NCBI GenBank assembly: GCA_037954665.1 | Contig: JBBMOL010000022.1 | Location: 5,828,001-5,892,000, forward strand | Reading direction: 5' to 3' | Source of the DNA: Laguncularia racemosa | Taxonomy: Eukaryota > Streptophyta > Magnoliopsida > Myrtales > Combretaceae | Length of the DNA stretch: 64,000 nucleotides | Shown: piece after piece, positions 9,781 to 21,305 of the stretch | Numbering within the stretch: the stretch's first letter is position 1 | Layout of the letters: each line of letters opens with the position of its first letter | Made by a program: the position numbers and the translations under genes | Notes under the pieces: model-generated | The model's database searches: none | Told to the model about the DNA's origin: nothing | What the model saw: the letters and a program-made list of their open reading frames with translations, nothing else

Positions 9781-11697
9781 GTGATGCTTCTATACAAGGG
9801 CTCGGATGTGTGTTGATGCAGAATGATAAAGTGATTGCATGCACATCTAAATAGTTGAAGTCTTTTAAGAAGAATTACCTGACACATGATTTGGAATTAG
9901 CAGCCATGGTATTTGCACTCAAGTTATAGAGACATTATTTGTATGGAGAGAAGTGAAAAATATACATAGATCACAAAAGCCTCAAGTACTTCTGTACCCA
10001 GAAAGAGCTAAATATGAGGCAAAGACATTGGCTAGAACTAATAAAGGACTACAACTTAGACATCCAATACCATCCCAAAAAGGCTAATGTCGTTGTTGAT
10101 GCACTCAATAGAAAGAAGCGTTGTAATTTAGAAATGATGATCACAACTTAAAAGAGGACATTAGAAGATATGCTGAAACTAGACTTAGAAATTGTTACCC
10201 AAGAAGTTAGAGCTAAACTCACCGATTTACAAATACAACCAGTATTAATTGACAAAATAAAAGCTACACAAGTTGAAGATGTAAAGATACAGGAAATGAA
10301 GAAAAGAATGGAAGAGGGAAAAACTGTAGAGTTCAATGAAGATGCAAAGGGGGCATTGAGGCATGGTCACAGGATATGTGTGCTAAGTATAGAAGAATCG
10401 AAGAAAAAGATATTGAAAGAGGCACACTATTCTAGGTACCCTATATACCTTAGAAGTACCAAGATATATAAAGACCTGAATAACCATTATTGGTGGAGGA
10501 ATATGAAGAGAAAAGTGGTTGATTATGTATCTGAGTGTATGAGCTACTAATAGATCAAGATAGAACATCTTGGTATGTTATAACCTTTACCTATACTAAA
10601 GTGGAAATAGGAACATGTGACCATAGACTTTATCACAATACTACCCCGATCGGTGACTAAATTAGACACAATGTGGGTGATTGTTGATCGGCTTACAAAA
10701 TTGGTACACTTCATACTAATAGGTACTAGGTATAAAATAGATAAGCTAGCAAAAATTTATATCAAAAAAATTGTAAGGTTACATGGGATACCGATTTCCA
10801 TAGTGTCAGATAGAGATACAAGATTTGTGGGGAAGTTTTGGAATAGTCTGCACAAAGCTTTGGGGACAAAACTACAATTTAGTACAGCTTTTCACCTACA
10901 GACAAATGGTTAGTCAAAACGAACAACTCGAATATTAGAGGATATGTTGAGGGCGTATGCATTAGACCTTGGTAGAAATTGGGATGAACATTTGCCGTTA
11001 ATGGAATTCACCTACAACAATAGTTATCAAGTTACTATCCAAATGGCACCATATGAGACGTTATATAGAAGAAAGTGCTGATTGCCATTACATTGGGATA
11101 AGGTGGGTGAGAAACAAATATTGGGACATGATCTAGTGCAAGATACAGTAAACAAAGTAAAGTTAATAAAGCAAAGAATGCAATCAGCCCAAAGTCACCA
11201 AAATTCATATGCAAACAAGAGAAGATGCCCATTGAAGTTTCAGGTAAGAAATCATGTGTTGTTAAAGATTTCACCTATGAAGAGAGTGATAAGATTTGGA
11301 CTAAGGGGGAAAATTGAACCTTAGATATGTGGGACCCCTTAAAGTTTTAAAGAAAATTGGACCGGTGGCATATGAACTGGCATTGCCACTAAGTCTAGCT
11401 GGAGTACACAATGTATTTCACATTTCTATACTAAGGAAATATGTGTCAAACCTAAATCAAATCATTGAATTGGAACCTTTGCAAATGCAACTAAATCTCA
11501 CAACAATGGAGAGGCCCATCAGAATTATGGATACTAAAGAGCAAACTTTGAGAAAACGAGTTATCAAGTATGTCAAGGTGCAATGGAGTAATCAAATCGA
11601 AAGAGAAGCAACATGGGAACTAGAAGAAGAGATGAGAAGAAGATACTCAAAACTCTTTAGTGATCTAGGTAATTTTCAAGGACTAAAATTCTTGTAA
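9781..11697 (+). pseudogene. Tekay-type pol 3' half: RNase H, integrase, chromodomain
   Basis: RNase H begins at SDASIQGLGCVLMQNDKVIA (9781) and continues with HDLELAAMVFALKL and IYIDHKSLKYF; 10018-10100 has MRQRHWLELIKDYN, diagnostic of Tekay/Del. The integrase core shows TIDFITILPRS (10615), VDRLTKLVHFI, ISIVSDRDTRFVGKFW (10790) and MEFTYNNSYQVTIQMAPYE (about 11000). The GPY/F module is RYVGPLKVLKKIGPVAYELA (about 11320). The tail VKVQWSNQIEREATWELEEE (about 11570) is a chromodomain-like end thought to guide insertion to heterochromatin. At least seven stops and a frameshift near 11310 inactivate it. Most stops are Gln or Trp codons turned to TAG/TAA by C-to-T or G-to-A change. Confidence 0.9.
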
Positions 11698-11708
11698 GGG
11701 GGGGAGAA
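11696..11708 (+). other. Polypurine tract of the Tekay-type element
   Basis: AAGGGGGGGAGAA directly before the LTR start TGTAAATAC at 11709. It is the second-strand primer site and fixes the 5' edge of the 3' LTR. Confidence 0.85.
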
Positions 11709-11810
11709 TGTAAATACATTAATATAATATATATATATATATTGCAGCTAAGGTTAATCTCGTAAATAATTTAAAGGGATGGGGGGCAATTTAGTAATTC
11801 CTATGAGAAC

Positions 11811-11818
11811 TATAAATA
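11811..11818 (+). promoter_or_regulatory. TATA box of the Tekay-type LTR
   Basis: TATAAATA, about 100 bases into the LTR and just before a CT-rich stretch. Placement near the LTR start matches the other two LTRs of the family in this window. Confidence 0.55.
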
Positions 11819-12189
11819 GGCTATTATAAACCCTATTGACCTTTTTCCTTCCTTGCCTCTCAAAGAACCTTAGAGCCTTCTTGTGTGAATCCATAGAGAA
11901 GGAGACGACCTTTTTCCACCACTAGCTTATTAGATTAAAGTAAGTATATAAATCAATGATTGTGAATTGTGATTTATGTATGTATATGGTAGCGTAGGAA
12001 ATAACATATTAAGGTTTACAGATTTAGATTAATCCGTGATACACAAGTGACGAAACAAGCGTTTCACCCATTACGATAACAATTCGAGTCATGTATATCT
12101 ACTAGTGTATTACATTATAAATTTTATGTTAGATGGGTCAATTAGGTTAAATTGAAAAGAAATTGAGTTATAGGATCAATTTACGAGGT

Positions 12190-12620
12190 GTATGGTGAGA
12201 TACACGGCCTCCTAACATGACCATATTAGAACCGTGTTGAAAACTCAAAGTGAACCGAGAGATACACGGCCTCCCAATATGATCGTGTTGAAAATGAAAG
12301 GTAAACAAACAAATACACAACCTTTCAACACAACTATGTTGAGATAGTATTGAAAAAAAAAATTTCAACACGACCATGTTTAGTTTATGTTAATGAGTAG
12401 TGAATAGAGAGATACATGACCTCTCAACATGACCATGTTGAAGGCCATGTTAAAAAAAAAATGACTTAGTGAATAGAGTGAGATACATGACCATGTTAGA
12501 GAAAAACAAAAGGGGAGGGGGAAGCAACATGACCATGTTGAAAAAAAAAATTATATACGGCCTTCGGCACGATTGTATACTACTGTGCACTCAACTACAC
12601 GGCTCCTAACATGACCATGT
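12190..12620 (+). repeat. Degenerate repeats with a palindromic core inside the LTR
   Basis: Six to seven irregular copies of a motif of about 30-60 bp, built on GAGATACACGGCCTCC followed by AACATGACCATGTTGA. The core CAACAT-GACC-ATGTTG is an inverted repeat. The same motif recurs in the related LTR at 38460-38740 and in weaker form at 54600-54720. Confidence 0.65.
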
Positions 12621-13057
12621 TGAGTTGAAATGCGTTTAGTATCCTTTTGATATTTATAAGAATACAATTCTAAAGTCAAACCATTTAAATCATGTATAGG
12701 TTTGGAAGAATTGTGAAGTTAAAAAGGTATAAAACAAACTAAGTATTACAAGTCAGGTATGTGTATACTATGTTTGTTACTTGTGCTTGATAAATTAGAT
12801 TTTTGTGTGTGGGTTTGATAATATTGTAAATGAACTGGATTAAGTGTGCATGTGATTATGAATTGTTGGATCTAAGAAACTAAGTGTGGGTTGGTGTTCT
12901 TAGGATAACACCCCAATGATTTGTATGTGACATTGTCCCTAGTGGAGTCATGTACCGAAATGACCCAGTTTTATGTGGAATATCGTGTTGTGAAATGTTG
13001 TGATGTGGAAGTTGTGACATGTATTGTGAAAGGTTGATGTGCAATGACTTGTGGACA

Positions 13058-13300
13058 GTAGGGAGTACCACTATCACATATATGTATATTATTATTATAT
13101 ATTGATGTGGAAGTTTGTTATACGATAATTCATGGACTCATGAACAGTGGGGAGTACCCACTTTCATATATATATTATTATTATATATGGTAAGAGACTC
13201 ATGGATAAAAAGGATTACCTTTATCATATATATATTATCATCATGTATGGAAAGAAACTCATGGATAGAAAATTACCTTTGTCATATATATATATATTGT
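13058..13300 (+). repeat. Tandem array of about 65 bp units in the LTR
   Basis: About four units that contain GGGGAGTACC or a degenerate form, then ACTTTCATATATATATTATT and ACTCATGGA. Units are diverged and not separated by unique spacers. Short ATG-starting frames here are by-products of the repeat. Confidence 0.6.
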
Positions 13301-13924
13301 TTGTAGATGGATTGCAAAAGAATGTTTACGAATGTTGAAGATGCTTATGTTGTGATTATGTATCGGCTAAAGATTGTGAAAGATAAATAAAATTTTAAAT
13401 GAATGTTATGGTGCATTTTGCTTGTGTTACTGTTTCTAGCATGGTATGCGTGTGTGTGTAAGGTATGCATTGTATTAGGTGTTAGCTCACCCCCTTGTGG
13501 CAATTTTTCTTTTTTAATTATAGATGCTACAGGAGAGATCATAAGATATGTTGAAAACCTGGAAGAAACAACTCAAGATTAGAATAATGAAAAGAATGTA
13601 GAATACGTTTATTACGATGAATAATAGATAGACTAACAAAAGACATGTTAGATTTTATTTAGTCATTTTGGAAATTTCTATTATAAGTGAATATTAATCG
13701 CTTTCGCTGTTCAATTTGAGAAGAATGTTGATGACTTATTATTGAGGATGAAAATTTTCATTATTCTCTATTATGTAATAAATGATTTATGACTATTATC
13801 AGGAGTATATGAACAAGAGTATTTGAAAAATAGTAATGATTGAGCCTTTATATGTCTTCAAGAAATGAGGACATGTGACGGGCAATAGCATACCTAGGTT
13901 TTGGGGTGTTACAATTACTATAAG

Positions 13925-15985
13925 AATTATTATCATTTAAATTGTGCATACTTTCTCTTGCAACCATCTAGGGAATTCTTCACTTGTGTGCCTTTGCATG
14001 TTGTCCACACTTTTTGCTAAAAATTCATCTTCAAATTCCCTTATTGAATAAATCATGTATTAGAACGTTATAAAGCAAATAGAAATTAAATGATTTTTTC
14101 ACCTAAAAACTTACTATCTTTACAATTGTTTAAAATGTACCAATGCATCTTCATGCAATCATCCTCAATATCTACATACTTTGAAGCTGTTGAAGGTCTA
14201 ACTCTTTGTGAAAACACTGTGAAATGATTATTTTGTAGAACTTCACAATCATATAGACGAGGTAACCAATTAAATCTTGTCTCAATTCCTTCATGATAAA
14301 GAGCACAAAACATCAGACATTCATGTATTGTGTATGCCTCAACTATAGAGCCTTCAGGTCTAACTTTATTTCGAACAATTGCCTTAAATCACAAAGATAA
14401 TGCTCAATTGGATACATCCACCTATATTGCATGGGTCCCCCTAATCGTGCTTCTCGAGGGAGTTGAACCGTCAAATGCACCACAACATCAAAAAATGCTG
14501 GAGGAAATATCATTTCAAGCTTGCATAAAGTGAAAATAATGCTGTCCTCCAAAGCAACCAAAGTATCCATCTTCAACTCTTTAGCACACAATTTTTGAAA
14601 AAATCTGGACAATTGACTAATTGCAGCATAAATATCATCATCCAATTGACCACAAAGACCGATAGGAAGAATACGCTGTAACAAAATGTGAGAATCATGA
14701 CTTTTTAGTCCTTTCAATTTCCCATCATTACGACCTAAGGTATTTGATATGCTTGCAGCATATCTATCGAGATTGCGCAACTCCTTTAAGAAGTTATAGA
14801 ACTCATCTACTTTCTTTGAAGGTAATGAGCTGGTTTAATTACCTTTTCACCAATGCGACAAAGAAGCAACTCTTTTCTAATGCGCATTTCTTCAAGAGCC
14901 AAACGAGCTTTCTCAGTGTCTTTTGTTTTTCCTTTTATATTCAAAATAGTACACACAATATTATCATAAATATTTTTCTCAATGCGCACAACATCGAGAT
15001 TATGTCACGAAGCATTCTTCTCCCAATATGGAAGATCAAATAAAATACTCTTCTTACACCAATTTGTACCATCGTCAATTCTATTTCTTTTTAATAGACC
15101 AAGTACTTTCCCTAGGCTTACTCCCCTATATGACTGTAACTGCAACATTATTTGCACCATAGACACTTCATGAGGTGGTGGTTGATTATCGAAAGAACCA
15201 TCAAATTTACGACTACGATGACAAGAATGATTTTCTGGAAGGTATCTCCGATGGCCTGGGTAACACAATTTACCTATTTATATGAACCACTATTTTGAAC
15301 ATTGCACACAGGACAAGCATTATGACCTTTCGTAGTCCAACTAGAAATATCACCATATGCAGGGAAGACTTGAATCATCCAAAGTAAAGCAACATGCAGT
15401 GGGAACTTCTCTTTCGCAACTGCATCATATGTCCTAACACCAGGGTACCAAAAATGCTTTAACTCATCTGCCAAAGGTTGGAGAAAGACATCGATTTCCT
15501 TACCTAGTGACCGAGGACCAGCAATTATCAATGACAATATGACATAAAGATCTTTCATACATTTTCATGGAGGCATATTGTAAGGAAACAACCTAACTGG
15601 CCAAACACTGTACGAGTTACTCATATTACCAAAGGGATTAAACCCATCGGCAGCAAGACCAAGTCTAACATTACGTGCATGTGCTGCAAGCCATGGAAAT
15701 TGTGAATCAAAATTCCTCCAAACAATGGAATCCAACGGGTGCCTTAAAAGATTTTCCTCCTTCACGTATTCTTCCTTGCGCCATCTCATATCTTTTACAG
15801 TCTTTTCAGACATAAACAGCCTTTGCAGTCAGGGTTTCAAAGGAAAATGTTGAAGAACCTTACAAGGAACATTTTTCATTTTTCGTCGGCCTTCCTTCCA
15901 CCTTGACATCTTACATCGTGGACAACTATCCAAGTCACTTAATTCTTTCCAAAATAATATGCAGCCATTTCTACATGCATGTATT
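13925..15985 (-). pseudogene. CACTA (En/Spm) TNP2-type transposase, C-terminal two thirds
   Basis: TNP2 is the transposase of plant CACTA elements. From 15985 downward: a zinc-ribbon-like CPRCKMSRWKEGRRK (about 15915), LRHPLDSIVWRNFDSQFPW, NVRLGLAADGFNPFGNMSNS (about 15650; the most conserved TNP2 block) and SLIIAGPRSLGKEIDVFLQP (about 15520). Then come FPAYGDISSWTTKGHNACPVC (about 15350), LKSHDSHILLQRILPIGL (about 14700; DUF4218), ARLGGPMQYRWMYPIEHYL (about 14430) and FPRWLQEKV at about 13960. Stops and shifts separate these pieces. Its 3' end continues beyond the Tekay insertion, outside this window. At 15985 it ends abruptly against unrelated sequence, so the N-terminus is missing. Confidence 0.88.
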
Positions 15986-16019
15986 GACTATACATTCATA
16001 CCAAGATCACAACATTTCT

Positions 16020-17250
16020 CTTACTTGTGAGACCGGCTTTGTCAAAGTATGTAGACCTTTTACTGGGTTAGATGGTTGTCATTTGAAAAGACAGTATGGT
16101 AGTGTGCTACTATCTGCAATTGCACTTGATGGCAATCGTCGATTGTTCCCATTGGCATGTGCTATAGTTGAGAAAGAATGTAAAGATAGTTGGGAGTTTT
16201 TCATGCAAGGGCTTTAAGAGGTTTTAGATTCAAATTACAATGGATCCGCACTTACCTTCATGAGTGACAAACAAAAGGTGTTTCTTAAGTAGCATATTCT
16301 TATTGTCATAGTGAATTAATATTTGTCATATTTAATTTTTGCAAGTTTCTACTATGCAAAGATTGTCTGATGCAACACGAGTGCTTTTCCATTAGCTCAA
16401 TTAAGGAATTATTGTAGAGACATCCATAAGAACTTCAACTCTAAGTATTCTAGCTTGGTTCTTATAGTGGATTTTTGGGTTGTTGCTAAAGTATATGCCG
16501 AGCGGGGTCATCAGGTGTTCATGAGGCAATTAGAGTTGCATGGTAAGGATGCTTATGAATGGTTCTCAAATATGGGAGTTAGGTGGTGGGCACAATATGC
16601 ATACGACCTAGTGTGAAAAGTAGACCACATTACAAATAATATGATAAGGAGTTTCAACAATTGGGTTGACAAGATTGTAATAAGCCAATTATTCAACTAC
16701 TCGAGGTGTTCAAATTGAACCTTACGTCTTGACTTCAACAAAGATACCAGACAAGGTGTACTTGGCAAACATAAGTATGTCACCATGTTAGAAAACAACT
16801 AGATGCTATTTTAGTTGAAGCTCAATTGTGTAGGATTACACTTGTTGGTAGATGAGAATTTCAAGTTCAAAAGGGAATACAAACTTTGTAGTGGAATTAG
16901 GAAGTTGGGGTTGTAATTGCCTCAAATGGGAACACACTAGACTCCCATACAAGCATGCCATGACATGTATTATGCATATGTGGGCAAACACTAAAGACTA
17001 CTGCCATGCCTACTTCCTCAAGGCAATATATCTAGATTCCTATGGTCAAATAATTCATCTGGTTTCCAACACTGCAACAATTGACACAAATAGAAAAGAA
17101 CTCCCCCCTTATCTACACTACTTGCCTAGAAGACGGAGAAAAGATAGAAGGAAAGAGTCGTATGGGAGTGGTGTTAGGAGCTCAAGTAAAATGAAGAGAA
17201 CACTTAAGTGCAATAACTGTGATCAGTTAGGTCATAATTGACACATGTCA
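16020..17250 (+). pseudogene. Mutator-like (MURA) transposase, catalytic and C-terminal half
   Basis: A cut-and-paste transposase of the MULE superfamily. The catalytic core opens with CRPFTGLDGCHLKRQYGSVL (about 16045), followed by LFPLACAIVEKECKDSWEFF. After a decayed stretch come YAERGHQVFMRQLELHGKDAY and EWFSNMGVRWWAQYAYDL (about 16500-16615). The SWIM zinc finger is CNCLKWEHTRLPYKHAMTCI (about 16910), with Tyr where the third Cys is expected. The zinc knuckle KCNNCDQLGHN at about 17210 is cut by a stop before its last Cys. Stops at 16216 and elsewhere and shifts disable it. The N-terminal half is absent at this site; such a half is found at 22840-23870 on the other strand. Confidence 0.85.
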
Positions 17251-18590
17251 ACGAGCACCAATAAGGGACAAGCGTGTGAAGAAGGTGTCAAATATGTTAT
17301 TTGCTTTTGGAGTTATTCATGTTTAGGTTATGTATTTGCCCTTCCAAATGTGAGATTGCATTTTGGTGCTTCTGATTTTGGTATGGAGGCTTATAAGGGA
17401 ATGTGGTTGCCAATTATCTGCTACTTCTACTTTTGTTCTAGCGAAGGTCCTTTGAAGGAGATCACAAAAGAATGAAAGAAATGTATAATGAATTGTCACA
17501 TTTCCTATTTTTTCCTTTATGCTCAATACAAGTGTTAATACATCATTACCTATCTTATATGTTGTTTTTTTTTTTTTTTTAACTAAAAATAGAGAAGGAA
17601 ATGACATGAATAGGCTGCTCCCTTGAATGTACATGCTAGGCAAGAAAGCTAAAGTGATCCCCATGTAACAAGGCTTGTTGTCCCAATGTCTTCTACTCTT
17701 ATAAAGCTTAATAGGGGTCATGTTTCTTCTATCCCAATTAGGCCAATCCTTTCTCAAGGACACATCGCACATAGCATTGGAGATACATTTCAACATAGGG
17801 TGTCCCCTAGGAGCACAAGCAATAGAGCACAATTGAGGCGTTCACTTTTCAAAGCACCAAGATAGAGTAATCTAAGACCAGCAAACCGTTCTTCTAGAAT
17901 GGAAGAAGTTAACAATGTTGTTGGAAATAACTGACACAATTTATCAAGAGATGACAACTTGGATGTGGAAATAGTTGGCTCGAATGGACCATCCACTTCC
18001 TATTATGTCACTAAGAGAGGGTGTATTATTAGTAGGAGCCTCGATAAATGAAGATTTGTGCAGTGACTTGGTTCATTTTTGTGTAGCAATCTCTTTTTGT
18101 GCACCTCTTTTTTATGAACTATAAGTTGGGTAGGAGCCCTTTTGTGTAGAAGAAGATAAATCTTGGAGTAGCTAACTTGTTTTGAATTTTCAATGAGATG
18201 ATATATATGGATTCATACTCAAGGATATGTTAACGGATTTTCAATTGCACAATACAATGGATGCAAGTATTGCAAGTGTTTTCTAAATAGCTAAAGGGGA
18301 AGATTACAACTACGGTATTAGTCCTAATATATAGAGGACATATATAAGATGTCAGGTTATAATTTTTTGTTAGACAAGATTTGATGTGGCATTTATTTTT
18401 GTCTATTTTGATTGAACATGTCAGCAAATAGCTCCACATAAGCTGCCATCACATTGAAAGGTGGGTCTCATGTGCTTTTTAGGGGCCCAACTGCAGACTT
18501 CTTAAAAAATAGAAGTATTGTGCAATTTCAAACATTTATAGGGGGTCTGTGCAATTTTGCCTAAATAATATATAATTTCTCACTAGGTAT
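17251..18590 (+). other. Unassigned segment between MURA remnant and PCR pseudogene
   Basis: No recognised gene. Two overlapping minus-strand frames (17996-17790 and 17832-17323) give peptides such as LCQLFPTTLLTSSILEERFA that I do not recognise; they could be captured gene fragments or chance. A T-run lies at 17563-17580. From about 18570 the sequence matches the upstream region of the PCR copy at 47165-47250. Confidence 0.4.
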
Positions 18591-19500
18591 AGTTTTTACT
18601 TTATTTTATTTAACTAGAATATGAAGTTCAGGCCCACTAGTCCTCCTCTATCTGGTGGCACCGCAACCATATGCGCCATTGCAGCCCTATGACGCAACAA
18701 GAAGCAGGAGCTTACAAAGGGATGGCTCAGCCGATGCAGTTTCCACAAGCGCCTGGTGGTGTGGAAATGCAGCAGCAAATCAGTTTCTCCAATACTGAAG
18801 CCTGCAGCTGGGATGCAGGGTGCAGACGGCTTTCCTATGCAAAGTCCAATTGGGCAAACTCTTATGCCTAAATTGATTTGTTAAACTCCTACACCAATTA
18901 AAGTGTTTAATAGCGGCCATGAATGACACGTAAAATAAATTATCTTTGAAGCAAATTTTTTCCGGTTAAAATAACTAACATAAGACGATTGGTTTAAAAT
19001 AAAAAATACCTAGAGTTCTATTTTTAAAAGAAAAATTCTATGGTGTGTTTTAGGGACATTTGCTAACTTCTAAAAAAGAAAATTACACTTTTTCTTCCAC
19101 TTGCGTTTTTGAAATACATATAACAGTTTTTTCAACAAAAAAAAATCATTTTTAAACTTGAACAAGTAAAAATACTAGGCTCAATTGAAAAAATCAATTA
19201 TTATTATTATTATTATTAGTATTACATATACAACTGATTTCAAAAGGTTATTTCCTGATTATGAAATCGATAAATCATTATCCAACATTTTTTCTTTAAT
19301 GTATTATTGATATGTATAAGGTATTCATTGGATAATTCAAGTAAAAAATGGTTGGATGTCCAATGTTTTTTTTTTAATTCGTATTTTTGACAAAAAAATT
19401 CAAGAAAAAGTGATGATTTTTTATTTTCCACAGGTGAGAATGGCATAAATAGCTTGCAGAACAAGTGGAAACCATGCATATATATACATGTGCAGAAACA
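18591..19500 (+). pseudogene. PLAC8/PCR-type pseudogene, 5' part
   Basis: A decayed paralogue of the intact gene at 27523-30512. Bases 18591-18640 match the distal promoter of the third copy (compare 47210-47250). The N-terminus and TATA region are deleted. From 18655 the proline-rich exon 1 is recognisable: APQPYAPLQPYD, then after a shift AYKGMAQPMQFPQAPGG (the intact gene has GYQGMAQRVQYAPPP), and IGQTLMPK near 18860 (the intact gene has VGPTPMPN). Exon 2 was not found. At 19395-19480 the end of intron 2 and the start of exon 3 survive (TTCAAGAAAAA, AGCTTGCAGAACAAGTGG, CCATGCATATAT), with an internal deletion. Exon 4 lies 5 kb away at 24672. Confidence 0.75.
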
Positions 19501-20219
19501 CTCATAAATATTGTAGTTTTCTAAAAAAAATTTGCAAATATTGTATCCGTAATAATTATTCCAAAAATAGGTTTCGAAGGTATGGACCCAATTTGCGACC
19601 TCTTTCTTCCCAAAATTTGCAAAACTAAAAACACACACTGGATATACACTTTAATACAATTGTATTAAAAGCGCAGGCCTCATTCACGCATTTAAGTAAA
19701 TTTCTTGATGGCACAAGTGAGGTCTATGCCTTTAGTACAAATTGTACGTGTAATATTTTTGACACATTACCCACCATGTATGGAATCTTACAAACCTATA
19801 AAAATTATTACAAAGTAATACTGCATACTTATAAAAATCATTATAAAGTGATACTGTAAATTTGCATAGTATCATAGCATGTGACCTCCAATGCACAGGA
19901 AAAATTTTGCACCAATAATTTGCAATATAAATGTGAATTCTCAATTCATATGTTCATTTTCAAATCTTTTAATTTCCTCTCCCATCTTCTTTCTCACAAT
20001 ATCTAAATATTTTGTTTGCTTAATTTATGTTTTACGTAGGTTTAACTTCTTTAAGTATGTGTGTGAAATATCTATAGGATATTTTTCCAACTTTTTCAGT
20101 AAATTTATATTTCTATATGTTTTTGTCGAGAAAAAAATTAATTTTTTTCCCTATCATATTACTTTGTATCAATGCATAAAAAATTTAATGCAATTATTTG
20201 TACTGTACTAATTTTATTA
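19501..20219 (+). other. AT-rich spacer, no gene seen
   Basis: AT-rich sequence at the left side of the DNA that splits the PCR pseudogene. It contains CTTTAGTACAAATTG near 19730, which recurs near 24224 close to the right edge of the inserted block. Nothing else was recognised. Confidence 0.35.
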
Positions 20220-21270
20220 AAATGCTAGTAGTTATTAATTAATTATTAATTAGTAATTAATTAGTCATTAATATATCATTAATTAACATTAGAAATGATT
20301 TAGTAAAAAAAATTAGTATTTTTCGTAAATGAAATGTCTTAATTTGTAATTGTGAAAATTATTATAAAAGTAATTATTAATGATGAACTAATTAGTTGTT
20401 ATTTAGTCATTAATGAATCATTAGAAAATTAATTAGGAAAAAAATTTGTATTGATAATAATAAATTATCTTTTGTGCTATTATAATGTATTATTAAAAAA
20501 GTAGTTGTTAAATTAAGTTATTGTTAATTAACAGTGATTAATTGTTAATATGTTATTAATTAATAATTATAAAATTAATTAGTGAAATTTTTTTTATGAT
20601 TGTAAATATAATATGTTTGCATGTTTTTGTAAAAGTAGTTGCAAAATTAAGTTTTTAATTAATCATTAATTAACAATAATTAGTCGTTAACATGTAATTA
20701 ATTCATTGTTAGAAAATTAATTTGTGAAAATTTTTGTGTTGATTGTAAATGTAATATGTTTGTGTGTTTTTGTAATAGTAGTTATAAAATTAAGTTGTTA
20801 ATTAACCATTAATTAATAGTAATTAGTCATTAATTTATTGTTACAAAATTAATTTGTGAAATATTTTGTGTTGATTGTAAATGTAACATGTTTATGTGTT
20901 TTTGTAAAAATAATTGCAAAATTAAGTTGTTAATTAACAGTAATTAGTTGCTAATACGTCATTAATTTATTGTTAGAAAATTAAATAGTGAAAAACTTAA
21001 GATTGATTGTAAATGTAATATGTTTGTGTATTTTTGCAAAAGCAGTTGTAAATTTAAGTTATTGTTAATTAAGCGTGAATTAACTATAATTAGTCATTAA
21101 TATGTCTTTAACTAATCATTAGAAAATTAATTACTAAAAAATTTTGTATTGATTGTAAGTGTAATATCTTTGTGTACTATTGTAAAAGTAGTTGTAAACT
21201 TATATTGCTATTAATTAACCATTAATTAGATAGTAAATAGTCACTAATAAGTCGTGAATTAATATTTTGA
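20220..21270 (+). repeat. AT-rich tandem array, period about 132-146 bp
   Basis: About seven diverged units. The marker GATTGTAA(A/G)TRTAATATGTTTG-like block starts at about 20598, 20741, 20873, 21005 and 21151. Each unit also carries AGTAGTTGTAAAATTAAGTT, ATTAATTAAC and TTAGAAAATTAATTAGTGAAA. Extremely AT-rich, with many TTAATTAA palindromes. No coding potential. Confidence 0.8.
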
Positions 21271-21305
21271 TATTGATGGTGATATTTACCAATTTTAAAT
21301 TATTT

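Larger units (their letters stand above)
9781..13913 (+). mobile_element. Tekay/Del-type chromovirus (Ty3/gypsy), 3' portion
   Basis: From the catalytic Asp region of RNase H to the end of the 3' LTR. The 5' part was displaced by the Ogre insertion at 9780/9781 and lies outside the window. The order is RNase H end, integrase, GPY/F module, chromodomain, polypurine tract, 2.2 kb LTR. It is itself inserted in a CACTA TNP2 gene, whose frame resumes just beyond 13913. Only one side of its target-site duplication (ATTAC, 13914-13918) is visible. Confidence 0.85.
11709..13913 (+). repeat. 3' LTR of the Tekay-type element
   Basis: 2205 bp from TGTAAATACATT to TTGGGGTGTTACA, with TG...CA ends. It contains a TATA box (11811-11818), a field of degenerate repeats around ACACGGCCTCC...AACATGACCATGTTG (12190-12620), a tandem array of about 65 bp units (13058-13300) and, near 13480, the stretch TTAGCTCACCCCCTTGTGG followed by a pyrimidine tract also seen in two other LTRs of this window. 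No gene is seen in it. Confidence 0.85.

Noticed and set aside
13058..13300. Regularly spaced repeats considered as a CRISPR-like array
   Set aside because: Units are adjacent and diverged with no unique spacers, and the sequence is plant nuclear LTR DNA.
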